This document shows, piece by piece, positions 16,442 to 24,156 of a DNA stretch of 26,065 bases. The DNA lies in the NCBI GenBank assembly GCA_002695115.1, contig NZOA01000042.1, positions 61,116 through 87,180 on the forward strand. The letters are read 5' to 3'. The position numbers were made by a program, and so were the translations under genes. This DNA is from Planctomycetota bacterium. Lineage in GTDB: Bacteria > Planctomycetota > UBA8108. Every line of letters begins with the position of its first letter. Positions within the stretch are counted from its first letter, which is position 1. The notes beneath the pieces are model-generated. The model made no database searches and had not been told where the DNA came from. It saw nothing but the letters and a program-made list of their open reading frames with translations.

Positions 16442-16520
16442 CTTCTACCGTCTCTCTTCACTTCCCTGGGGCCCTGGAATGGTCCAACCTGGCACCATCT
16501 CCCTCCGGGGCCGACTTTTT

Positions 16521-18443
16521 TCACTTCTTCAATTCTTCGATCGAGGGCTCCTCGGCTCTCTCCAGCCGCCGCCTTTTCCGGGCCGAAGAAAGCTCCAGCG
16601 CCTCCGCGACAAACTCCGAGAGCTGCCGCTGATCCAATTCGCACAGGTCGAGTCCCGCTCCCACGACTCCTCCGCGGGGAACGACACTCCTCAAGAGGGG
16701 AACATCGAATTCAATGGCATCCAGGGGGTCCCGCTCACGGGCGCGCACTCCATCGGTATACAGGTGACCCGCCTCGACAAGTCCTGAGACGAACTCGGGG
16801 TACAGGCGCCCATCGAGCTCCTGCAGCCGCCGGAGCTCTCCCCTGTTACGGCTCTCTTCCAATACCAGCTTCAGTCCGAGGCGGCCCTGCTCCGCCCTCA
16901 ACTTTTCAGCGATCCGATCGATGAGTTCGAGCCCCTTGTCCATAGCCTCGGGAGCTTCGTGCAGCTGGGAACCGCTGAGGTAGCTGACGCATTCGTTCAG
17001 GCCGACCACACCGACAATCCCGGCCCATTCCTGTTCAATTCCCCCAACGCCAGGACCACTGAGGCCCCGGAGACCGGCAAGGGGGCTGTTCTCATCAGAG
17101 CAGAGCCTCGAGATGAAGCTGGTCCTCTCCAGGAGTCCCTTTACAGCGAGGTCGACGATCTCATCCAGCTCATTCTCTATGCTTGCTCCCGCCTCCCGCG
17201 CGGATCGATAGGCCGCCCGGGGGAGGTTGAGCGTCACCTTACCGGCCACGATGAGGGGCGCTGTGCCGCCGGGAAACTCCCCACAGACCGGGGGCAGAAG
17301 CTCGACAGCCGCCCCGGCGGTGGCAAGCTCCAGGAGCCGGCCGGCGAAAGGATAAAATTCCTCCGCGGCAAAAGGTGAAAGCCTGATGATACAGGAGGGC
17401 CCGGTCTCTGCCCGGCGCGCGACCTCGAGCAACTTGCCGAGAATTTCCAGGCAGCCTGTATCCGAGCAATCCATCTCGAAAACAGCCCCCGGCGAGAGCA
17501 CGTCCGGAGACAGCGCCGACGAGGCGCCGCAGGCCAGGCGGACCTCCCTCGAGACCAGCTCCTGGAGACCTGTCAATTGTCCGGCGACAGCTTCGTCGAG
17601 GGCGGTTCGGATCCTGTAGCAGCGCAGCGGATCCCTCAGGCTGTGGACGTAGAATCTTCCATTTCGATGGGCTCGCGCGACCTCGGGAGAGAACACCTCA
17701 TCGAGCGAATACTGAAGGAGAATTTCCCGGGCGATGCGACGCTCCGCCTCACGGGGAACTCGGCCCTGCCCTGCCCCACCACCGTGGATAAGCTCCTCCA
17801 TATCGTATTTCGGCAGGCTCAGGGGCGCCTGTTTCTTCAGCTTGGCGTCATAGCCGCGCTCAAAGAGCTCGTTGTCCACCAACTCCCTGATCAGTGAAGT
17901 CGAGATCAGCAGGATTCCCGTCCGTAGCACCTTCGCCTCTACGCTTGCGGCGACTTCCTCCGCCAGGGAGGGGTCGAGATCCGCCTCCCTGATCAGGGCC
18001 GCCGTGATGCTTGCCTTCTTCCAGGTGGAGACTCCCGCATCGGTTTTCTCTACCGATGGAAGCCCGCCATGCATCGCTGAACTCCGCCCTCCACCACCGA
18101 GCGGGGTTTTCTTTTCCCTGCGGACTTCGAGCGTCTCCCGCAACAGCTCACGCTTCCTGCGGTAGAGGATATAAGACTTGGCCACCTCGCCGCAGTCCGG
18201 CCTCGCCATGAGAACCTTCTCCACCACGTCCTGGATCTCTTCTATATGAGGTATTCCATCGTCGCGACCGCCAGCGACCTCCGTACACAGAAAATGCTCG
18301 ACGACATCGGCAAGCTCCCGGGCGTAGGTCCTGTCGCCTGGACCGACCGAGAGCTGCGCCCGGTGGATGGCCTCGGAGATCTTATCGAGCTCAAAAGGGA
18401 CAACCCTGCTGTCGCGCTTTCGCACTTCACGGATTTTACTCAT
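16521..18443 (-). CDS. ATP-cone, NrdD-like protein without a recognisable glycyl-radical site
   Basis: The 640-residue product from the ATG at 18443 begins with an ATP-cone (about residues 4-101; the frame is open upstream to 18539 but starts there with TTG). A second cone-like segment follows (about 140-208, ISTSLIRELVDNELFERG). Then comes the linker LSLPKYDMEELI, and a region resembling the class III ribonucleotide reductase barrel: EVARAHRNGRFYVHSL aligns in pattern with the family's 'EVAxAHxxGDxxIHDL', and GVVGLNECV (478-486) matches the family's GLNE block. Key features are missing: the HDLD pattern is HSLR, no RV-x-GY glycyl-radical motif is present near the C-terminus, and no CxxC pairs for zinc occur. 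It lies directly downstream of nrdR, which fits an RNR-related role. A nucleotide-sensing or structural protein derived from NrdD is my inference. No nrdG activase is seen. Confidence 0.75.
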   Translation of the reverse strand: MSKIREVRKRDSRVVPFELDKISEAIHRAQLSVGPGDRTYARELADVVEHFLCTEVAGGRDDGIPHIEEIQDVVEKVLMARPDCGEVAKSYILYRRKRELLRETLEVRREKKTPLGGGGRSSAMHGGLPSVEKTDAGVSTWKKASITAALIREADLDPSLAEEVAASVEAKVLRTGILLISTSLIRELVDNELFERGYDAKLKKQAPLSLPKYDMEELIHGGGAGQGRVPREAERRIAREILLQYSLDEVFSPEVARAHRNGRFYVHSLRDPLRCYRIRTALDEAVAGQLTGLQELVSREVRLACGASSALSPDVLSPGAVFEMDCSDTGCLEILGKLLEVARRAETGPSCIIRLSPFAAEEFYPFAGRLLELATAGAAVELLPPVCGEFPGGTAPLIVAGKVTLNLPRAAYRSAREAGASIENELDEIVDLAVKGLLERTSFISRLCSDENSPLAGLRGLSGPGVGGIEQEWAGIVGVVGLNECVSYLSGSQLHEAPEAMDKGLELIDRIAEKLRAEQGRLGLKLVLEESRNRGELRRLQELDGRLYPEFVSGLVEAGHLYTDGVRARERDPLDAIEFDVPLLRSVVPRGGVVGAGLDLCELDQRQLSEFVAEALELSSARKRRRLERAEEPSIEELKK

Positions 18444-18552
18444 GATATTCGCCAGGGCCCGCACCTGCCCTGCTGTATTCTCTGCGGTGGATCGTCTAAG
18501 AGTCGAAACCCGCAACAGTGTCACACAATTAGGGGGCAATGCTCAATACCAC

Positions 18553-19059
18553 TCAGCCCAGGACTTCATCTTTTTGATCCGAGAGCACGGCCTCCGCGCT
18601 GCCGGCGGAAGAACGCCGAAGAGGCTCGATGGCCTGGCCAAATTGCTCCACGTCGGTAAATTCCCGGTACACCGATGCGAAACGTACATAGGCGACCTGG
18701 TCGATATCCTTGAGGATTTCACTCACGTGCTCTCCAACCGATCGGGTGCTGACCTCGTTGTCGTATTTTTCAAACACCTCGGCCTCCACCCGGCTGGCGA
18801 TGGCCTCGAGTTGCTCCTCCGAGATCGGCCGCTTCTTGCAGGCGAAGCGAAGCCCCTGGAGAATCTTGTCCCTGTTGAAATGCTCACGCCGCTGATCCTG
18901 CTTGACCACAAGCCGGGGCGCGGCCTCGATACGCTCATAGGTCGTAAACCTCTTGTCGCAGCTGAGGCATTTACGCCTCCTGCGAATAGAGCGGCCCTCG
19001 CCTATTACGCGGGAATCGACAACCCTATCGTTGTCCTGTTTGCAGAAGGGACACTTCAT
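18553..19059 (-). CDS. nrdR: Transcriptional repressor NrdR
   Basis: A 168-residue NrdR, a little longer than the usual 150-160 through a short C-terminal tail. The N-terminal zinc ribbon has CPFC (Cys3, Cys6) and CLSC (Cys31, Cys34) with the conserved RRRRKC and RFTTYER blocks. An ATP-cone follows (about 49-139, FNRDKILQGL...YVRFASVYREF). NrdR binds ATP/dATP and represses ribonucleotide reductase operons. The ATG at 19059 has GAGGAG 10 nt upstream. The gene for the ATP-cone NrdD-like protein follows 109 bp downstream on the same strand. I looked for paired NrdR boxes upstream of both genes and found no convincing 16-bp match. Confidence 0.97.
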   Translation of the reverse strand: MKCPFCKQDNDRVVDSRVIGEGRSIRRRRKCLSCDKRFTTYERIEAAPRLVVKQDQRREHFNRDKILQGLRFACKKRPISEEQLEAIASRVEAEVFEKYDNEVSTRSVGEHVSEILKDIDQVAYVRFASVYREFTDVEQFGQAIEPLRRSSAGSAEAVLSDQKDEVLG

Positions 19060-19069
19060 ATAGACTGAA

Positions 19070-19075
19070 CTCCTC
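19070..19075 (-). promoter_or_regulatory. Ribosome binding site of nrdR
   Basis: GAGGAG, 10 nt before the ATG at 19059. Confidence 0.6.
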
Positions 19076-19159
19076 TAGTAGAGACCGCGTAAACATCCTG
19101 CACCGAAGGCGCAAACGCGACCATCGACAGACGGCGGCGTGCCACGCGGACCAACCTGC

Positions 19160-19183
19160 AGCCCCTCCACCAATTGGAGGGCT
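19160..19183. terminator. Stem-loop between mnmE and nrdR
   Basis: Arms CCCTCCA/TGGAGGG with a CCAAT loop, extended by two more pairs past one bulged C. On the plus strand the stem is followed by TTTT, giving a terminator shape, but no plus-strand gene reads into it. On the minus strand it lies in the mnmE-nrdR gap, where it could end the mnmE message or structure the nrdR leader. No T-tract follows on that strand. Confidence 0.35.
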
Positions 19184-19191
19184 TTTCACTG

Positions 19192-19248
19192 CCTTCTCTT
19201 CTTCTCTCTCTTCTTTCTTCGAGACTTCTTTTCTTTTTTCTTCTCTTC
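19192..19248. repeat. Polypurine/polypyrimidine tract
   Basis: A pyrimidine run of 29 nt and another of 24 nt on the plus strand, separated only by GAGA. The minus strand, which is the nrdR leader side, is correspondingly almost pure purine. The composition is unlike anything else in the window. It may affect DNA structure or mRNA leader binding; no specific function is known. Confidence 0.7.
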
Positions 19249-19276
19249 AGTCCCGCTACCTCTGGGACGGGTACAT

Positions 19277-19305
19277 TAATTAACACACAACCATCAGTGG
19301 TGCAA
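19277..19305 (-). promoter_or_regulatory. Candidate sigma-70-type promoter upstream of nrdR
   Basis: On the minus strand TTGCAC (19300-19305) and TAATTA (19277-19282) are separated by 17 bp, in the only AT-rich patch of the gap. Each box matches its consensus only partly, and the leader to nrdR would be about 210 nt. Confidence 0.25.
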
Positions 19306-19339
19306 GGGTTAGTGTTATCGGGACAAGGTCTTTTTAGGC

Positions 19340-20752
19340 TTATTTCCCTACGCAAAAGCCCGCAAAAACCCTGTCGAGGACGTCGTCCGGCGTCACCTCG
19401 CCTATGAGATCCTCGAGGCTTCGCAATGCATCGCGTAAATCCGCCGCCGCAAGCTCGAGCCCTGCCCCGGAATCGAGGACATCCAGGGCCCTGTCAAGAG
19501 CCTCCCGGCTCAGCTGAAGAGCCGCCTCCTGGTGCGAGCTGACCAGGAATCTCGCGGGCTCCCCCGCCAGCGAACCCTGGCGCGAAGCGGCTGCCGTGCA
19601 TTTACCGACAGCCGCGCGCAGCTCATCGAGTCCCGTCCCATCGAGAGCGGACGTCAACAGAGCCGCGGGATAACGCCCGGCGAGGGAAGCTCTGGCCGGG
19701 GCATCCAGGAGATCCACCTTATTGAAGACCAGCAGCTTGACTGCCGCCTCGAAGGATTCAAAAGCCTCTAGGCTCTCCGGGTATTCGCCGGCCGCATCGA
19801 CCAGCCAGAGCACCCCATCGGCATGCTCCAGCTCCAGGCTTGTAAGACGTTCTACCGCGGCCCTGGTCTCCGGGTTCATCCTCCCATCGAGACCCGAGAC
19901 CAGCCGCTCCCCGGGCCGCGGGTAGCCGCCCGCCAGGTCGACCCAGGTCACGCTGAGCGCGCCTTCACGGGTCGTCCCGCGTACCGGATCCCGGGTCGTA
20001 CCCGCGAGCTCGGACACGAGGGCTTCGCGCCGCCCCAGCAGGGCGTTGAGAAGACTCGATTTGCCCGCGTTGGGGAGGCCTGCGAGGACACAGTGAAAAG
20101 AGCCCTCACCCGCCAGTCGAAGAGAGGTCGAGCGCTTGAGCCGGTCGACGGCCGCGACGATCTCTCCGACCTCTCCGGACAGCCGCCCGCCGGAGAACTC
20201 GGGGATGTCTTCATCTGCGAAATCGATACAGGCCTCCATCAAGGCGAGCGTCCCGGTGAGACGATCTGCCACAGCCCGCACGACCGCTCCCAGCTCTCCC
20301 GAGAGACCACGTCGCGCCGCCCTCAATTCGGCCTCCTCGGTGGCGCTGATGACCTGGGCGACCGCTTCGGCCTGGGCGAGATCTATTCGCCCGTTGCGGA
20401 AAGCGCGCAGGGTAAACTCGCCGGGGCCGGCCCAGCGCACCCCATCCCGGATGACGAGGGCCCGGGCGAGCATCCCCATCAAGGGAAGGCTCGAAGGCAG
20501 ATGAACCTCGACGACATCCTCCCGGGTATAGGAACGAGGCGCCCGGTAGACAGTCACCCAGGCGTCGAGCCGGGCTCCATCCAGTTCCAGCGCGAGCGCG
20601 ACGGATCCGAAACCGGGACATCCATCCAGGACCACGGGATTCACGGCGAGACTCCTGAGCGAGGGAATCGCGGCCGGTCCGCTCAGGCGCAGGACACCCC
20701 GTGCGGATACCCCGGGCGCCGTGGCGCAAGCGAGAATCGTTCCCTCCAGCAA
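19340..20752 (-). CDS. mnmE: tRNA uridine-5-carboxymethylaminomethyl modification GTPase MnmE
   Basis: A 470-residue MnmE. With MnmG it installs the cmnm5 group at wobble U34 of tRNAs, using a folate one-carbon unit. The N-terminal folate-binding domain opens with GTILACATAPG...GVLRLSGP (1-26). A helical domain follows, with the GTPase inserted at about 215-380. G1 is GLPNAGKSS (225-233), G2 is GTTRD, G3 is DLAG (272-275; usually DTAG) with a short proline-rich insertion after it, and G4 is NKVD (344-347). The C-terminus is FCVGK with the conserved Cys467 (usually FCIGK). The start is TTG at 20752, supported by a perfect AAGGAGG 6 nt upstream. It lies 36 bp after yidC, so the two are very likely one operon. 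Confidence 0.97.
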   Translation of the reverse strand: MLEGTILACATAPGVSARGVLRLSGPAAIPSLRSLAVNPVVLDGCPGFGSVALALELDGARLDAWVTVYRAPRSYTREDVVEVHLPSSLPLMGMLARALVIRDGVRWAGPGEFTLRAFRNGRIDLAQAEAVAQVISATEEAELRAARRGLSGELGAVVRAVADRLTGTLALMEACIDFADEDIPEFSGGRLSGEVGEIVAAVDRLKRSTSLRLAGEGSFHCVLAGLPNAGKSSLLNALLGRREALVSELAGTTRDPVRGTTREGALSVTWVDLAGGYPRPGERLVSGLDGRMNPETRAAVERLTSLELEHADGVLWLVDAAGEYPESLEAFESFEAAVKLLVFNKVDLLDAPARASLAGRYPAALLTSALDGTGLDELRAAVGKCTAAASRQGSLAGEPARFLVSSHQEAALQLSREALDRALDVLDSGAGLELAAADLRDALRSLEDLIGEVTPDDVLDRVFAGFCVGK

Positions 20753-20758
20753 GGCCGG

Positions 20759-20765
20759 CCTCCTT
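20759..20765 (-). promoter_or_regulatory. Strong Shine-Dalgarno that fixes the mnmE TTG start
   Basis: AAGGAGG with a 6-nt spacer to the TTG at 20752. The encoded protein then begins exactly at the family's conserved N-terminal block, two residues before GTILA. Confidence 0.85.
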
Positions 20766-20788
20766 CACTCGTGCGCCGCCGCCTCAAT

Positions 20789-22840
20789 TCACCTGCGGCG
20801 TTTCTTCTTCTTTGCCGAAGAGGGTACCACGCTCTTCTCTGGTGATTTCTTCTTCGTATAGAGAGGCGCCGGCGCGGCCAACGCGGCGTCCGCGCCGTCT
20901 CCGCCCGTCTCCAGGTCTTCCCTGGCAAGCTGGGCCTTGATGATCTTGCTCTCGGCGATTCCAAGCGCCGCGCTGGTCATGATGTAGAGCATGAAGCCGG
21001 CGGCAAACGTGTAGAAGATGACTCCGAAGAGGATCATCATGTAACCCATCATCTTCTGCTGCGTCGCGGCCTGCGGATCCTTCGAGCGCGGCTGCATCTT
21101 CTGGTTGACCATGGTCAGGACGACGTAGAGAACGGGCAGGAGATTGAATTGGTCCCCCAGGAACGGGATGCGAAATGGCAAAGGAAACAGCATGTCGGGC
21201 TTGGTGAGATCCTCTATATAAAGGAAGGAGGCCTGACGCAGACCGATGGAGTAATCAAGGCTCCAGATAATGCCGATCCAGATCGGCATCTGCAGAAAGA
21301 TCACCAGGCAGCCGAGCATCTGCTTGCCCGGGTTGACATCGTGTTTCTTCCAGAGCTTCTGGACCTCCTGGGAATACTTCATGCGGTCCTGGCCGTATTT
21401 CTCCTGCAGGGCATCCATCTCGGGCTTGATCTTCCCCATCACCTTGCCCATCCGCATCATGCCGCGCTGGTTCTTGCGGGTGATCGGGTGCAGGCAGAGC
21501 TTGACGAGCACCGTCAGGAGGATGATCGCCAGGCCCCAATTTCCAAGGGTCACCGTGCGCAGCAGGCTGAGAACTCCCATGAAAAAATGGATGAGGCCGC
21601 TGGTCATCCCGAAATTGTTCGCCTCACTGAAGTCGAGTGCTTTTTCCGCCTCGATAAAATCGCTGACGCGTGGACCGATATAGAGCCCGAATACGTGCTC
21701 TACAGGCTCTCCCGGGGACAGCGATCTGGAGGTGCACTTGAGACCGGTCCTCAGGGTCTTGGTTTCATCAGGAGGAAGCTCTTCGGATCGCGGCCACGAG
21801 CCCGCCTTGGGATAGTCCATTTCCTTCGCATAGATTCCCCGGGCGCCTTCTTCTCGGGAAAGAGGAAACATGAGAGCCATGAAATAGGAGTTTACTGTCG
21901 CCAACCAGGCGACCTCCCGATCATTGGCGAAACTGGGGAGGTCCCCGGAATCATGGATTTCAGATAGCACCCCCTGCTTCCTGCCATAGACTCCGAAGGC
22001 GAGTTGAATATCGAGACCGGCCGACCTGACGGATGTCGAAGAAATGGCGCAGGGGCCGTAGAGCATGAATGAAAGAGGGAACTTCTTCTCCCCAAGATTT
22101 TCCAACTCGATGCTGATACGCAGCAAGCTCCCATCGGCAAGCGCTCCAACCCCCTCCCCCAGAAGTTCATCAAACTCATCGGCCTTTGCAGGAGAGATCT
22201 TCTTGCGAATGCGCACATCGCCGCCGGTCGTAGTTATCTTCTTCTCAAAGACGATCTGCTTTCTTCCACCATCCAATTCCTCTTCCCGCTCGATCCACCC
22301 CTGGCTGTAAGTAGCATTCGCGGGCCCGTCCGGCCCGAGGGAATCCCCCATGCTCAGGAGAGTGGCACCAGCGGCCGGTTCCAGGAGCAGGGACTGCTCT
22401 TCCCTTTCAGGATCTCCTTCCACCGCCGTGAAGTGGTTGAGCAGGGTAATACCGGATATCGAGCCCCGGCTGGAATCTACCACCACCCGAAAGCGCCCCG
22501 GCACGAGGTCTACCTTTTTCCCAACCGGCTTTTCGCCGCCGGCCTCAGCCTCAACCGACTTTTCACCGTCTACCTTGACCGGGATCGGCTTTGCGCCGCC
22601 GGCCTCAGCCGCAACCGGCTCTTCGCCATCTACCTTGACCGGAATCGGCTTTGCGCCGCCTTTGGCGCCCTGCCCAGGCTCAACGGCCACCACCTCCGCG
22701 GCCTGCCCCTGTTTTTCTTCCCGCCCGGCACGATCTCCCTGCTGGGGATTCTTCTTCCCCTTGCCCTCATCGACACCAGGCAAAAAGACCCACAGCACGA
22801 TGATCGACAGCACGAAGGCTAGTATGTAACGCCAGACCAT
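20789..22840 (-). CDS. yidC: Membrane protein insertase YidC
   Basis: A 683-residue YidC of the Gram-negative type, acting with or without SecYEG to insert inner-membrane proteins. The first transmembrane helix is at residues 3-20. A variable hydrophilic linker (about 22-110) carries a tandem repeat. The periplasmic P1 beta domain spans about 111-395. The conserved insertase core (about 405-635) has NWGLAIILLTVLVKLCLHPI, the positively charged cytoplasmic loop (about 450-500, with the groove Arg in ITRKNQ), then CLVIFLQMPIW and the last helices. The C-terminus is Lys/Arg-rich (KKKKRRR), a ribosome-contact feature of long YidC tails. The ATG at 22840 has only a weak ribosome binding site. mnmE follows 36 bp downstream. 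rpmH, rnpA and yidD, which often precede yidC, are not in the sequence upstream of it. Confidence 0.97.
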   Translation of the reverse strand: MVWRYILAFVLSIIVLWVFLPGVDEGKGKKNPQQGDRAGREEKQGQAAEVVAVEPGQGAKGGAKPIPVKVDGEEPVAAEAGGAKPIPVKVDGEKSVEAEAGGEKPVGKKVDLVPGRFRVVVDSSRGSISGITLLNHFTAVEGDPEREEQSLLLEPAAGATLLSMGDSLGPDGPANATYSQGWIEREEELDGGRKQIVFEKKITTTGGDVRIRKKISPAKADEFDELLGEGVGALADGSLLRISIELENLGEKKFPLSFMLYGPCAISSTSVRSAGLDIQLAFGVYGRKQGVLSEIHDSGDLPSFANDREVAWLATVNSYFMALMFPLSREEGARGIYAKEMDYPKAGSWPRSEELPPDETKTLRTGLKCTSRSLSPGEPVEHVFGLYIGPRVSDFIEAEKALDFSEANNFGMTSGLIHFFMGVLSLLRTVTLGNWGLAIILLTVLVKLCLHPITRKNQRGMMRMGKVMGKIKPEMDALQEKYGQDRMKYSQEVQKLWKKHDVNPGKQMLGCLVIFLQMPIWIGIIWSLDYSIGLRQASFLYIEDLTKPDMLFPLPFRIPFLGDQFNLLPVLYVVLTMVNQKMQPRSKDPQAATQQKMMGYMMILFGVIFYTFAAGFMLYIMTSAALGIAESKIIKAQLAREDLETGGDGADAALAAPAPLYTKKKSPEKSVVPSSAKKKKRRR
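22501..22660 (-). repeat. 60-bp tandem repeat in the yidC linker
   Basis: Two nearly identical 60-bp units (22541-22600 and 22601-22660) encode GGAKPIPVKVDGE-x-x-V-x-AEA, residues 61-80 and 81-100 of YidC. A more diverged partial third copy follows at about 22501-22540. Unit length is a multiple of three, so copy number could change without breaking the frame. It lies in the linker between the first helix and P1, where length variation should be tolerated. Confidence 0.85.
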
Positions 22841-23118
22841 GCTCTGAATAACTGGTACCTCAGTGGAATAAGACCATCAGGACCAACAACAATAAAGCGT
22901 TGCGTGGGAAAGTCCACCCCTGCCTGGTTTTTTGTACCCGGAGCAAAAACGAACCGCAAAGGGAGCCGTTTTCGATTGCAAGTACTACATGGAAGAGAAG
23001 CTTCGTTGCCCCTGCGCGTGGAAATCAGCGCTGGAGTGGAACGCCGGAACCACCTCCCTGCCGGCAGCGGAATCCCGCCGGCGGAGCGGCCTATACCCGC
23101 CGCGGGAGCCCTATGGAA

Positions 23119-23889
23119 TCACTTCCCTTCCTTGAGCCTCTCGGCGAGGTATTCCGGCAGATCAGGGCACTCCTCGAAACGCTTGAGGGTACGCTCCATG
23201 TCGTACTCCAGGCGGCGGAAGTGGATGGCCTTATCGTCAACGATGACGTAGGAGGCTCTCTTGTCACCGTCACGGGGCTGGCCGACCGAGCCGACGTTCA
23301 CCATGACCCGCTCGGGACGGCTCGAGTACTCGTAGCGGGAATCGACCTCGCGGGGATCGAGAAACATATAGGGCTTCGACTGGGCGAAGATGCCGGGATG
23401 ATGGGTATGGCCGGCGAAGCACACCTTCCATTCGAAATCCGGTGGAGAGGAGAAGAGAGTGTCCATTTTGGATACATCGCGAATGTCCTGCTTGAAGACG
23501 TACTCCCGCGTGGGATCCCTCGGAGAGCCATGCACATAGAAGATATCGCCCTCCTTATGGGATTTCGCGAGGCTCCCTATGAAATTCCACATTTCGCGGT
23601 TTTCCTCCTCCTCGCCATCCAGGCTGAGCTGCTCCTTGGTCCAGTCAATCGCCGCCTTCGCCTTGGGGTTGAAGCCGATGGGACCGAAGAGAACCGCTTC
23701 TTCGTGATTGCCGAGCAGGTTCAGAGAACATTTGGCGGCCAGGGTGATGCACTTTCGAGGATCGGGCCCGTAGCCGATGATGTCGCCAAGGCAATAGATG
23801 TCCTCGCACCCCTGCTCCTCTATATCGGCCAGGACGGCCTCAAAGGCGGCGTGGTTCGCATGGATATCCGAGATTACAGCGCGCTTCAA
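23119..23889 (-). CDS. Calcineurin-like metallophosphoesterase
   Basis: A 256-residue cytoplasmic phosphoesterase of the YfcE/MJ0936-like (Metallophos_2) type. All metal-binding motifs are visible: SDIHAN (Asp8, His10), LGDIIGYGPDP (Asp36), GNHE (Asn61, His62), VHGSP (His120) and GHTHHP (His161, His163). Proteins with this GDIIGYGPDP pattern are small phosphodiesterases or phosphatases whose substrate cannot be inferred from sequence. The start is TTG at 23889; a TGAGG lies about 10 nt upstream and the protein begins, as usual for the family, a few residues before SDIH. It stands alone: 278 bp separate it from yidC downstream and 267 bp from the dockerin gene upstream, and I see nothing recognisable in either gap. 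Confidence 0.93.
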   Translation of the reverse strand: MKRAVISDIHANHAAFEAVLADIEEQGCEDIYCLGDIIGYGPDPRKCITLAAKCSLNLLGNHEEAVLFGPIGFNPKAKAAIDWTKEQLSLDGEEEENREMWNFIGSLAKSHKEGDIFYVHGSPRDPTREYVFKQDIRDVSKMDTLFSSPPDFEWKVCFAGHTHHPGIFAQSKPYMFLDPREVDSRYEYSSRPERVMVNVGSVGQPRDGDKRASYVIVDDKAIHFRRLEYDMERTLKRFEECPDLPEYLAERLKEGK

Positions 23890-24156
23890 GGAAAGTTCGC
23901 CTCAACACATGCCTGAGTTCAGGAATAAAGCCTGTAGAAAGCTTTTTCCCCGCATGAATACCTGCCCTTCGGCGATGGGCCCAACCCGCTCCGACCGACC
24001 GGGCCTGTGGATTCTATCCATCGCTAACTTCTCGTCTCCAGACAAACAAGAGCTTCAACTGTGCGTAAGAATCGACAGAGCAAGGGGCTTACGAGTACAA
24101 GAGGGATAACGATACCTCTCGCTTTTACACCTGTCAAGCGCCAACGATCCCCTCCA

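Noticed and set aside
18444..18552. NrdR box upstream of the NrdD-like gene
   Set aside because: A short GTGT-G-ACAC palindrome (minus strand near 18517-18527) caught my eye, but it is inverted relative to the ACAC...GTGT arms of the NrdR box and lacks its 16-bp spacing and second copy.
19823..20845. Plus-strand open frame of 340 codons
   Set aside because: Antisense to mnmE, which has all its G motifs and a strong Shine-Dalgarno.
22841..23118. rpmH, rnpA or a small stable RNA upstream of yidC
   Set aside because: No L34-like basic 44-residue frame, no RnpA motif and no recognisable RNA consensus; only several short GC-rich palindromes.
22900..23916. Plus-strand open frame of 338 codons
   Set aside because: Antisense to the metallophosphoesterase over most of its length; no domain in the part that lies in the yidC upstream gap.
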